DNA of 14,570 bases from an uncultured Collinsella sp. Lineage in GTDB: Bacteria > Actinomycetota > Coriobacteriia > Coriobacteriales > Coriobacteriaceae. The notes beneath the pieces are model-generated. The model ran no database searches, was not told the origin of the DNA, and saw nothing but the letters and a program-made list of their open reading frames with translations. The stretch is taken from contig CAADVS010000003.1 in NCBI GenBank assembly GCA_900752545.1, positions 1 through 14,570 on the forward strand, in the 5' to 3' direction. Below, piece by piece: positions 1 to 6,043 of the stretch. How positions within the stretch are numbered: the first letter of the stretch is position 1; the number at the start of each line of letters is the position of its first letter. Made by a program: the position numbers and the translations under genes.

Positions 1-1196
1 TCTTCGGCGCCTGGGTGGACCTGCGCGAGGGCAGCGAGACCTTCGGCAAGGTGTTCACCTGCACGCTCGACCCGTCCAGGGCCATCTACGTCCCGCGCGG
101 CGTGGGCAACTCCTTCCAGGCCCTGGAGGACGGCACCGCCTACACCTACCTGGTGGACGCCCACTGGTCGCTCGAGCTCAAGAGGACCTACACCTTCGTG
201 AACCTCGCCGACCCCGAGCTCGCCATCGAGTGGCCGATCCCCCTCGACGAGGCCACCGTATCCGAGGCCGACCTCAACCACCCGTACCTCAAGGACGTCG
301 TCCCCATGGCGCCGAAGCGCACCCTCGTTACCGGCTGCAACGGCCAGTTGGGCCATGCGGTCCGCGCGCTGGCGGAGGAGCGCGGCGTCGCCAAGGACTT
401 CGACTTCTGCGACATCGACACCTTCGACATGTCCGACCCGGAGGCCTACTCCAAATACGACTGGTCGCTCTACGGCACCGTGATCAACTGCGGCGCCTAC
501 ACCGCCGTGGACAGGGCGGAGACCCCCGAGGGCCGCGTGACCGCCTGGAAGGCCAACGCGACCGGCCCCGCCCTCCTCGCCCGCACCTGCGCCGGGCACG
601 GGATCACGCTCGTGCACGTGTCCAGCGACTACGTCTTCGACGGCACCGCCGAGGTCCATACCGAGGACGAGCCCCTCAGCCCGCTTTCCGTCTACGGCCA
701 GACCAAGGCGGCCGGCGACATCGCCGTGGCCGGCTGCCCGCGCCACTACATCATGCGCTCCAGCTGGGTCATCGGCGAGGGGCACAACTTCGTCAAGACG
801 ATGAAGGCGCTCTCCGACCGCGTCGCCGACCCGGAGGACGGGCTCACGCAGGTCACGGTCGTGGACGACCAGCTGGGCCGCCTGACCTTCACGCGCGACA
901 TGGCCGAGGCCATCTTCCACGTGCTGGGGACGCACGCCCCCTACGGCACCTACGACTGCACGGGCTCCGGCGCCGTGAAGAGCTGGGCGGACATCGCCCG
1001 CGCCGTCTTCGAGGCGGCCAACGGCAACGGCGAGAAGGTCTTGCCGGTTTCGACCGCCGACTACTACGCGAACGCCGCGGGCCCCATCGCCCCGCGCCCG
1101 GTCCACTCCGCTCTCGACCTGTCCAGGCTCGAGTCGGTCGGCTTCCACATGCCCGACTGGGAGGAAGAGCTGGGGGAGTACCTCAAGACGCTCTAG
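1..1196 (+). CDS. rmlCD: RmlC-RmlD fusion: dTDP-4-dehydrorhamnose 3,5-epimerase / dTDP-4-dehydrorhamnose reductase, 5' end outside the window
   Basis: The open frame runs in from the left edge (first full codon at base 3) for about 397 residues to TAG at 1194-1196. The GTG at 15 is an internal Val, because the frame reads through it as FGAWVDLREGS, typical RmlC core sequence. The first ~100 visible residues are the C-terminal part of the epimerase cupin (DLREGSETFGK, YVPRGVGNSFQ, IEWP). The rest is a complete reductase: a Rossmann loop TGCNGQLG (bases 330-353), SSDYVFDG, and the catalytic YGQTK (693-707). By family knowledge the two domains perform the last two steps of dTDP-L-rhamnose synthesis in the cytoplasm. 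RmlC-RmlD fusions are known in actinobacteria. Codon use is very C/G-rich at third positions and includes four AGG arginine codons (78, 183, 513, 1125), unlike the exporter genes at 2431-4055. It probably supplies rhamnose for the polysaccharide handled by the neighbouring genes (inference). Confidence 0.92.
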   Translation, partial: FGAWVDLREGSETFGKVFTCTLDPSRAIYVPRGVGNSFQALEDGTAYTYLVDAHWSLELKRTYTFVNLADPELAIEWPIPLDEATVSEADLNHPYLKDVVPMAPKRTLVTGCNGQLGHAVRALAEERGVAKDFDFCDIDTFDMSDPEAYSKYDWSLYGTVINCGAYTAVDRAETPEGRVTAWKANATGPALLARTCAGHGITLVHVSSDYVFDGTAEVHTEDEPLSPLSVYGQTKAAGDIAVAGCPRHYIMRSSWVIGEGHNFVKTMKALSDRVADPEDGLTQVTVVDDQLGRLTFTRDMAEAIFHVLGTHAPYGTYDCTGSGAVKSWADIARAVFEAANGNGEKVLPVSTADYYANAAGPIAPRPVHSALDLSRLESVGFHMPDWEEELGEYLKTL

Positions 1197-1218
1197 CCGC
1201 TATTAACTTTTCGAGAGT

Positions 1219-1250
1219 AAAAGCCGCCGTTCTTTAACGGCGGCTTTTCT
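1219..1250. terminator. Strong intrinsic terminator between convergent rmlCD and glycosyltransferase genes
   Basis: A perfect 13-bp stem (1219-1231 paired with 1236-1248) encloses the 4-base loop CTTT. The outer four pairs are A-T, giving a T-run at the 3' end on both strands. It lies 22 bases after the rmlCD stop and about 50 bases after the stop of the convergent glycosyltransferase, so it can serve both transcripts. Confidence 0.9.
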
Positions 1251-1298
1251 TGTTGGTGGCTATCTGCGCAGTGGTGCCAATAGTATTTTGCGGAAGAT

Positions 1299-2270
1299 CT
1301 ACCTCTCGCTTGGCTTGGAAGTAGGGTGGCCGGGCTGGTCATCGTAGGCGTATTTGCTGTACACGTTGACCTCCCACTGCTTTTTCTCAACCTTTGCCAC
1401 AGAATCCAGGATGAATCCGGTCGCAAGGCTCAGTCCGCACAGGAACATAAACGAGGCGGCGAGCATGGCGGTGGGGAAGCGCGGGACCAGGCCGGTCTGA
1501 AAGTACTCAACAAAGATAGGAATGCCCAAAGCCAGGCCGATAATCGCGAATAAAAGCGCAACCAGACTGAAGAACTTCAGCGGGCGGTAGTCCTTGAACA
1601 GCGTGCCGATCATCGTAACGACTTTAATGCCGTCGCTCACGGTATTGAGCTTGGACTCGGAGCCTTCCGGACGGTCGCGGTACTCGATGGGTACATCTTT
1701 GATGCGCCAGCGGTGGTCGACGGCGTGAATCGAGAGCTCGGTTTCGATCTGAAAGCCCTCGGAAAGCACGGGGAAGGTTTTAACGAACGGGCGGCTCATG
1801 GCGCGGTAGCCGGTCATGACGTCATCGAAGCTGTAACCATAGATCCACTTGATCATGGCGCGGACCAGATTGTTGCCAAAGCCGTGGAAGGCACGCTTGT
1901 TTTCCTCGGCGTAGGTGCCGTTGGAGAGGCGATCGCCTACGGTCATGTCGGCCGTGCCGCTGAGGATAGGCTCGCAGAGGGCTTTGGCCGCCTCGGCGGG
2001 GTAGGTGTCGTCTCCGTCGACCATCAGGTAGCAATCGGCGTCGATATCGCGAAACATCTGGCGGCACACGTTGCCCTTTCCCTGACGGGGCTCAAAGCGG
2101 ACCGTGGCGCCGTGCTCGGTGGCGATGCGTGAGGTATCGTCCGACGAGTTGTTGTCATAGACATAGACCGTCGCCTGCGGAAGCTCGCGGTGAAAGTCGT
2201 CGATGACTTTGCCGATCGTGAGCGCTTCGTTGTAGCAGGGGATGATGACGGCGATGGAATCAGAATTCAC
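1299..2270 (-). CDS. Family-2 membrane glycosyltransferase (DPM1/DPG-synthase-like)
   Basis: 323 residues. The GT-A fold occupies residues 1-230. It opens with IAVIIPCYNEALTIG, has the nucleotide-sugar/metal-binding DGD motif at 85-87 (VDGDDTYP), and contains MTGYRAMSR at 152-160, seen in polyprenyl-phosphate sugar synthases. Two hydrophobic segments (about 231-256 and 265-289) anchor the C-terminus, followed by a short charged cytoplasmic tail. Proteins with this layout usually move a sugar from a nucleotide donor to undecaprenyl or dolichyl phosphate at the inner membrane face. The donor and acceptor cannot be read from the sequence. The start is GTG at 2270, preceded by AAGGAG six bases upstream. 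The gene converges on rmlCD and diverges from the polysaccharide exporter, which points to cell-envelope glycan work (inference). Base composition is less GC-rich than rmlCD. Confidence 0.87.
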   Translation of the reverse strand: MNSDSIAVIIPCYNEALTIGKVIDDFHRELPQATVYVYDNNSSDDTSRIATEHGATVRFEPRQGKGNVCRQMFRDIDADCYLMVDGDDTYPAEAAKALCEPILSGTADMTVGDRLSNGTYAEENKRAFHGFGNNLVRAMIKWIYGYSFDDVMTGYRAMSRPFVKTFPVLSEGFQIETELSIHAVDHRWRIKDVPIEYRDRPEGSESKLNTVSDGIKVVTMIGTLFKDYRPLKFFSLVALLFAIIGLALGIPIFVEYFQTGLVPRFPTAMLAASFMFLCGLSLATGFILDSVAKVEKKQWEVNVYSKYAYDDQPGHPTSKPSER

Positions 2271-2300
2271 TCAATGCTCCTTATACATTCAATCCTTGAA

Positions 2301-2306
2301 AGTATA
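2301..2306 (-). promoter_or_regulatory. Candidate -10 box of the glycosyltransferase gene
   Basis: TATACT on the minus strand, 30 bases upstream of the GTG start. At the proper distance only a weak -35 (TTAGGA, 2324-2329) is visible. It sits about 80 bases from the matching -10 of the divergent exporter operon. Confidence 0.5.
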
Positions 2307-2385
2307 GCCGTTTGGGCTTGGCATCCTAAGATGTGGGTTAGTTCTCCAGTTTTGTTGCGCGAATCGTTTGCATGGCCGTCGGGTC

Positions 2386-2391
2386 TATACT
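2386..2391 (+). promoter_or_regulatory. Candidate -10 box of the ABC exporter operon
   Basis: TATACT on the plus strand, 39 bases upstream of the GTG start at 2431. No convincing -35 is seen. A start at the in-frame TTG at 2368 would lie upstream of this box, which argues for the shorter protein. Confidence 0.5.
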
Positions 2392-2415
2392 GTTCGTTTG
2401 TCAACGATTACGAGT

Positions 2416-2422
2416 AAAGGAG
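2416..2422 (+). promoter_or_regulatory. Ribosome binding site that decides the permease start
   Basis: AAAGGAG lies eight bases before the GTG at 2431. There is no comparable site before the upstream in-frame TTG at 2368, so GTG 2431 is preferred. Confidence 0.75.
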
Positions 2423-2430
2423 TTGCATCC

Positions 2431-3276
2431 GTGTCGGATCAGACAAAGCAACAAGAAACTCGCAGTCTGCCTGCGACGTTTGCTAAGAACGAATTTGAGA
2501 AGGACGCGTTTATCCTTCGTCAGCTGGTTACCAAGGATTTTAAGATCAAGTATCGCCGTAGCGTTCTGGGCGTCGCATGGTCGGTGCTCAACCCGCTGCT
2601 GATGATGATCGTCATGGCCATCGTGTTCTCGACGATTTTCGCCCAGGGCCGCAATGGCTCAATTACGCCCGAGATGTACCCGCTGTACTTGATCGTGGGT
2701 AACGTCACCTTTGCCGTCATGTCCGAGTCCACGAACCAGGCCCTGACGTCGATCGTGGGTGCTGCCCCGCTGCTCAAGAAGGTTAAGGTGCACCGCTGGG
2801 TCTTCCCAGTACAGAAGGTGCTCTTCTCGCTGGTTAACTTTGCCTTCTCGCTGGTCGCCGTTGCCATCGTTATGCTGTGGTTCCACGTTATGCCTTCTTG
2901 GCACCTGATTCTGTTGCCGGTCTGCCTACTGCTGCTTATGTGCTTTTGCATGGGCCTGGGCATGATGCTCTCCGCCCTCACGGTCTTCTTCCGCGATGTC
3001 ATGCATCTGTGGAGCGTCGTCATTACGGCGTGGACTTACATCACGCCTATTTTCTGGACGACCGACTTCGTTGCGCAAATGCCGCATCTCGTGCGCATTC
3101 TGGTCTATGCGAACCCCATGTATAACTACCTGCAGTTTATGCGCGATATCTTCTTGTTCCAGACTACGCCCTCGCTTATGACGTTTGGTATGTGCGTCGC
3201 TTGGGCGGTTCTTGCGCTTGTTATTGGCTACACCGTGTTCCATAAATCCGAGCGCAAGTTCATCCTCTACATCTAA
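2431..3276 (+). CDS. Polysaccharide/teichoic-acid ABC exporter permease (Wzm/TagG type, ABC-2 family)
   Basis: 281 residues from GTG 2431. A cytoplasmic N-terminus leads to the family hallmark YRRSVLGVAWSVLNPL at 41-56. About six membrane segments follow (roughly 53-71, 84-104, 128-150, 158-185, 192-211, 252-270). The tail ends in HKSERKF, a positively charged cytoplasmic end typical of this family. It forms the membrane channel of an exporter that flips lipid-linked polysaccharide, powered by the ATPase encoded next. The stop codon TAA (3274-3276) is shared with the ribosome binding site of that gene, so the two are translated together. Which glycan is exported is not shown; a rhamnose-containing one is suggested by the rmlCD neighbour. 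TagG, RfbA/Wzm and RgpC-like proteins cannot be separated from sequence alone. Confidence 0.9.
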   Translation: MSDQTKQQETRSLPATFAKNEFEKDAFILRQLVTKDFKIKYRRSVLGVAWSVLNPLLMMIVMAIVFSTIFAQGRNGSITPEMYPLYLIVGNVTFAVMSESTNQALTSIVGAAPLLKKVKVHRWVFPVQKVLFSLVNFAFSLVAVAIVMLWFHVMPSWHLILLPVCLLLLMCFCMGLGMMLSALTVFFRDVMHLWSVVITAWTYITPIFWTTDFVAQMPHLVRILVYANPMYNYLQFMRDIFLFQTTPSLMTFGMCVAWAVLALVIGYTVFHKSERKFILYI

Positions 3277-3287
3277 GGAGTGCTGTG

Positions 3288-4055
3288 ATGACTGAATCTG
3301 TTGTTGATTACAGCGAGCAGCCTCTGGCTGTCGAGGTCGACGACGTCACCATGATCTTTAACATGGCGTCCGAGTCGCTGACCAACCTCAAGGAGTACTT
3401 CATCAAGCTTGCCAAGCACGAGCTGTTCTTTGAGGAGTTTAGAGCGCTTAAGCACATCTCGTTCGATATTCATCGCGGCGAAGTTGTCGGTCTGGTTGGC
3501 ACCAATGGTTCCGGTAAGTCTACGATGCTCAAGATTATCGCCGGTGTGCTTGAGCCTAGCGAGGGCAGCGTTAAGGTGCACGGTAACATTGCGCCGCTGA
3601 TTGAGCTTGGTGCCGGTTTTGACCCCGAGTTGACCGCCCGCGAGAACATCTATCTGAACGGCGCCCTGCTCGGCTATACCAAGGAGTTCATCGACGCCAA
3701 CTTTGACGGCATTATTGAGTTCGCTGAGCTTCAGAACTTTGTCGATATGCCGCTTAAGAACTTCTCCTCGGGCATGGTGGCGCGTATCGCCTTTGCAATC
3801 GCGACGATTACCGAGCCCGATATTCTTATCGTTGACGAGACGCTGTCCGTCGGTGATGTGTTCTTCCAGCAGAAGTGTGAGGCTCGCATTCAGCACTTTA
3901 TCCAGAGCGGTGACGTGACGGTTCTGTTCGTTTCGCACTCCATGGAGCAGGTTGAGCGCATCTGCCAGCGTGCCGTTTGGATTGAGAAGGGTGACCTTCG
4001 CATGGACGGCCCGGTCGATGAGGTCTGCAAGGCGTATCGCGAGCAGTTCAACTAG
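3288..4055 (+). CDS. Polysaccharide/teichoic-acid ABC exporter ATPase (Wzt/TagH type)
   Basis: 255 residues. Walker A is at 71-78 (GTNGSGKS), the LSG-type signature at 159-163 (FSSGM), Walker B plus catalytic Glu at 178-184 (DILIVDE), and the switch His at 217 (SHSMEQ). All are intact. The N-terminal ~50 residues before the core, with FFEEFRALKHISF, are characteristic of TagH/Wzt-type ATPases. The protein stops right after the nucleotide-binding domain, so it lacks the C-terminal carbohydrate-recognition domain of long Wzt proteins. Export is then more likely of the TagGH/RgpCD kind (inference). ATG 3288 is preferred over GTG 3285 because AAGGAG (3275-3280) lies seven bases away from ATG and only four from GTG. 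That ribosome binding site overlaps the permease stop. Confidence 0.93.
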   Translation: MTESVVDYSEQPLAVEVDDVTMIFNMASESLTNLKEYFIKLAKHELFFEEFRALKHISFDIHRGEVVGLVGTNGSGKSTMLKIIAGVLEPSEGSVKVHGNIAPLIELGAGFDPELTARENIYLNGALLGYTKEFIDANFDGIIEFAELQNFVDMPLKNFSSGMVARIAFAIATITEPDILIVDETLSVGDVFFQQKCEARIQHFIQSGDVTVLFVSHSMEQVERICQRAVWIEKGDLRMDGPVDEVCKAYREQFN

Positions 4056-4057
4056 GT

Positions 4058-4063
4058 TATAAT
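4058..4063 (+). promoter_or_regulatory. Perfect -10 box of tRNA-Arg(UCU)
   Basis: Consensus TATAAT three bases after the ATPase stop and 46 bases before the mature tRNA 5' end. No clear -35 is present, as its place falls within the end of the ATPase gene. Most likely the tRNA has its own promoter. Confidence 0.55.
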
Positions 4064-4109
4064 TACTTGCGCCCGACAGGCTTGCGCTTGCTTGGGCGTG
4101 TGGTTATTT

Positions 4110-4186
4110 GCTCCATTAGCTCAGTTGGATAGAGCAGGGGACTTCTAATCCCAAGGTCGACGGTTCGAATCCGCCATGGAGCACCA
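4110..4186 (+). tRNA. tRNA-Arg, anticodon UCU, CCA encoded
   Basis: A full cloverleaf can be drawn: acceptor GCTCCAT (4110-4116) with ATGGAGC (4176-4182), D stem GCTC/GAGC, anticodon loop CTTCTAA with TCT at 4144-4146, T loop TTCGAAT, discriminator A and encoded CCA (4184-4186). It reads AGA and, by wobble, AGG. Two stem positions are not canonical pairs: G27-A43 at the base of the anticodon stem and A50-C64 in the T stem. It is followed directly by a terminator. Confidence 0.93.
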
Positions 4187-4195
4187 TCGTTTATT

Positions 4196-4228
4196 AAGCC
4201 CGGACCGCTTGGTGGTCTGGGCTTTTTT
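4196..4228 (+). terminator. Intrinsic terminator after tRNA-Arg(UCU)
   Basis: An 11-bp stem (4196-4206 with 4214-4224, one G-T pair) with a 7-base loop, followed by a run of six T (4223-4228). It may also help end the convergent aro operon, but the minus-strand tail is not a clean T-run. Confidence 0.85.
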
Positions 4229-4290
4229 CATCTTGTATGCTGCTGAAGCCGAGCGCGAACAAGCCGCTGCTGTTTGTTGGGGTTGGCATT

Positions 4291-4728
4291 TTACTTTTCC
4301 AGATTCTCTTTCAGCAGCTCCAGCGCGTGGGCGTAGCCCTGGAGGCCTTCGCCGGTGATGGTGGCGAAGCAGGCTAGGCGTGCATAGCTCACCTGGCGGA
4401 AGTCCTCGCGCGTCTCTACGGCGCTGATGTGCACCTCGACGGCAGGGATGGCGACGGCCTTGAGGGCGTCAAGGATTGCCACGCTGGTGTGCGTGTAGGC
4501 TGCCGGGTTGATGACGATGCCGTCGACCTTGCCGTAAGCCTCCTGGATCTTGTCGACGATGCTGCCCTCGTGGTTGGACTGGAAGACCTCGACCTCGCTG
4601 AAGCCCTGTGCGGTTCCCGCTTCCTGGCAGATCTGCACTAAGCGGTCGTAGTTGTCGCTACCATAGATGCCCGGCTCGCGAATGCCGAGCATGTTGAGGT
4701 TGGGGCCGTTGATGACGAGTGCTTTCAT
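4291..4728 (-). CDS. aroQ: 3-dehydroquinate dehydratase, type II
   Basis: 145 residues, the usual length of the type II (dodecameric) enzyme, which converts 3-dehydroquinate to 3-dehydroshikimate, step 3 of the shikimate pathway. Visible motifs are NGPNLNMLG (7-15), the catalytic Tyr22 in GIYG with Arg17 before it, QSNHEG, NPAAYTHTS, and the substrate-binding VEVHISAVETRE. The AVE triplet differs from the more common SNVHARE form but keeps the catalytic His. The start ATG has GGAAG about six bases upstream. It is the last gene of the aro operon, 64 bases after the aroE-aroK stop. That gap holds a perfect inverted repeat which might reduce or separate its expression. Confidence 0.96.
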   Translation of the reverse strand: MKALVINGPNLNMLGIREPGIYGSDNYDRLVQICQEAGTAQGFSEVEVFQSNHEGSIVDKIQEAYGKVDGIVINPAAYTHTSVAILDALKAVAIPAVEVHISAVETREDFRQVSYARLACFATITGEGLQGYAHALELLKENLEK

Positions 4729-4750
4729 GGTTGCTTCCTTTGCGGTTGGA

Positions 4751-4789
4751 AAGCCACCACAAAGGTGTCTGTCCCCTTTGTGGTGGCTT
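4751..4789. repeat. Perfect 15-bp inverted repeat between aroEK and aroQ
   Basis: Arms 4751-4765 and 4775-4789 are exact reverse complements, with a 9-base loop. On the minus strand the right arm and loop read CAAAGGGGACAGACACC. The GGGGACAGACACC core resembles extragenic palindromes I associate with REP/IS200-like elements in other bacteria (recollection, not checked). There is no good T-run after it on either strand, so it is at most a weak terminator. Only one copy is present in this window. Confidence 0.75.
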
Positions 4790-4792
4790 AGG

Positions 4793-6043
4793 TTAGAGAG
4801 CGGGTGGGAGGGTCTCGAGGAGGGCTTGGGCGGTGTTGGCAGCGCAGTCGCGTGAGTCGATGATGTAGTCGGCCCAGGCGCGGTAGCGCGGCATGCGCTG
4901 TTCAGCCAGCTTATCGATGCCGTCGCGCGCGGTGATGGGGCGGCCCTTGTGGGCGAGCTCGTCGAGCTTGCGGTTGAGCATCACGATCTGGCTATTCTGG
5001 TACAGCAGCGGGTAGTTCTCGTCGCGTGTGACCACGCCGCCGCCGGTGGAGAGCACCAGGCCGCTGCGCCTGGAAATGTCGGCCAGCTCCGCTGTCTCTT
5101 GCTCGCGGAAGGCGGCCTCGCCGCGCTCGACGATAAAGACGGCACAGGGCATGCCCAGGCGCTCCTCGAGGGCGCGGTCCAGATCGATGTGCTCGCGACC
5201 CGTCAGCATTGCGATCTGCTCACCCACGCGGGTCTTGCCCGAACCCGGCATGCCGATCAGCGCTATGTTCTGTTCGCGGCGCGACAGGCGCTCCGTTACG
5301 TCCAGGATGCGCTCGCGCGGGGTGACCTGGCCGGTATAGCGCTCGACGGCTTGCGCTGCCTGGGCCACGAGCATGAGCAGGCCGCCGATGCAGGGGATGC
5401 CGCGGCGCTCGGCCTCGAGCATGAGTCCCGTGCGGGCGGGGTTGTAGACAATGTCGATAACGCCTTCGAGCGCATCGAGCCCTTCGAGTGTGCAGGGCGC
5501 GTCGGGGCAGTGGGGGAACATGCCGGCAGGCGTGCAGTTGACGAGCAGGGCGGCGTCGGACTGCTGCGCGATGTTGCCGTAGTTGACCTCGCTCGTGCGA
5601 CCCACGGGTACGACGATGGCGCCCAGGTCTCCCAGCACCATACTTGCCGTGGTGCCGGCACCACCGGTGGCACCGAGGACGAGGACCTTCTTGCCGGCAA
5701 CCTCTACGCCCAATTCCTCGACTAGGCACTGAAAACCGAAATAGTCAGTGTTGTCACCGCGCAGGCGGCCGTCGGGCAGGCGTGTGATGGTGTTAACGTT
5801 GCCCATGCGCTCGGCCAGCGGGCTCAGCTCGTCCAGGTACTCCATGACGGCGCGCTTGTAGGGGATGGTCACGTTGGTGCCCTCCCACTCGTCGCCCCTC
5901 ATAAAGGCCGCGAGGTCCTCGGGCTCGCGCTCAAAACGCACGTACTCAAGCCCCGCCAGCTCCTTGTAGATGGTCGGGGTGTAGCTGTGGCCCAGCACGC
6001 GGCCCAGCACGCCATAGGGACGGGTTGCGGCGGTATCGGTCAT
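4793..6043 (-). CDS. aroEK: Bifunctional shikimate dehydrogenase / shikimate kinase fusion (AroE-AroK)
   Basis: 416 residues with two complete enzymes. Residues ~8-250 are shikimate dehydrogenase: catalytic Lys63 in GTNVTIPYK, Asp100 in GDNTDYFGF, NADP loop GATGGAG (124-130) and specificity GRT (148-150). Residues ~258-416 are shikimate kinase: P-loop GMPGSGKT (264-271), DLD at 287-289, RGEAAFR (307-313), STGGGVV (332-338) and lid GRPIT (367-371). Together they take 3-dehydroshikimate to shikimate-3-phosphate, steps 4 and 5. The join near 250-258 (ERLSRREQNI) is short and there is no internal stop or frameshift. One departure is Thr22 where the substrate-binding HSxSP usually has Ser. The ATG directly follows the pheA stop (TAG ATG), with GGAGGTG inside the end of pheA as its ribosome binding site. 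This is one translationally linked operon. Confidence 0.94.
   Translation of the reverse strand: MTDTAATRPYGVLGRVLGHSYTPTIYKELAGLEYVRFEREPEDLAAFMRGDEWEGTNVTIPYKRAVMEYLDELSPLAERMGNVNTITRLPDGRLRGDNTDYFGFQCLVEELGVEVAGKKVLVLGATGGAGTTASMVLGDLGAIVVPVGRTSEVNYGNIAQQSDAALLVNCTPAGMFPHCPDAPCTLEGLDALEGVIDIVYNPARTGLMLEAERRGIPCIGGLLMLVAQAAQAVERYTGQVTPRERILDVTERLSRREQNIALIGMPGSGKTRVGEQIAMLTGREHIDLDRALEERLGMPCAVFIVERGEAAFREQETAELADISRRSGLVLSTGGGVVTRDENYPLLYQNSQIVMLNRKLDELAHKGRPITARDGIDKLAEQRMPRYRAWADYIIDSRDCAANTAQALLETLPPAL

Noticed and set aside
230..1237. Plus-strand frame overlapping rmlCD
   Set aside because: An Arg/Pro/Gly-rich out-of-frame shadow of rmlCD that runs into the terminator hairpin.
2368..2430. 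N-terminal extension of the exporter permease from TTG 2368
   Set aside because: It lies over the candidate -10 box, has no ribosome binding site and no family-like sequence; GTG 2431 has a good AAAGGAG.
4069..4100. Weak GC-rich inverted repeat between the ATPase gene and tRNA-Arg(UCU)
   Set aside because: Only about five to seven pairs around a 19-base loop and no T-run; not a convincing terminator.
4176..4358. Small plus-strand frame starting at the tRNA 3' end
   Set aside because: Begins inside the tRNA and crosses the terminator and the end of aroQ.
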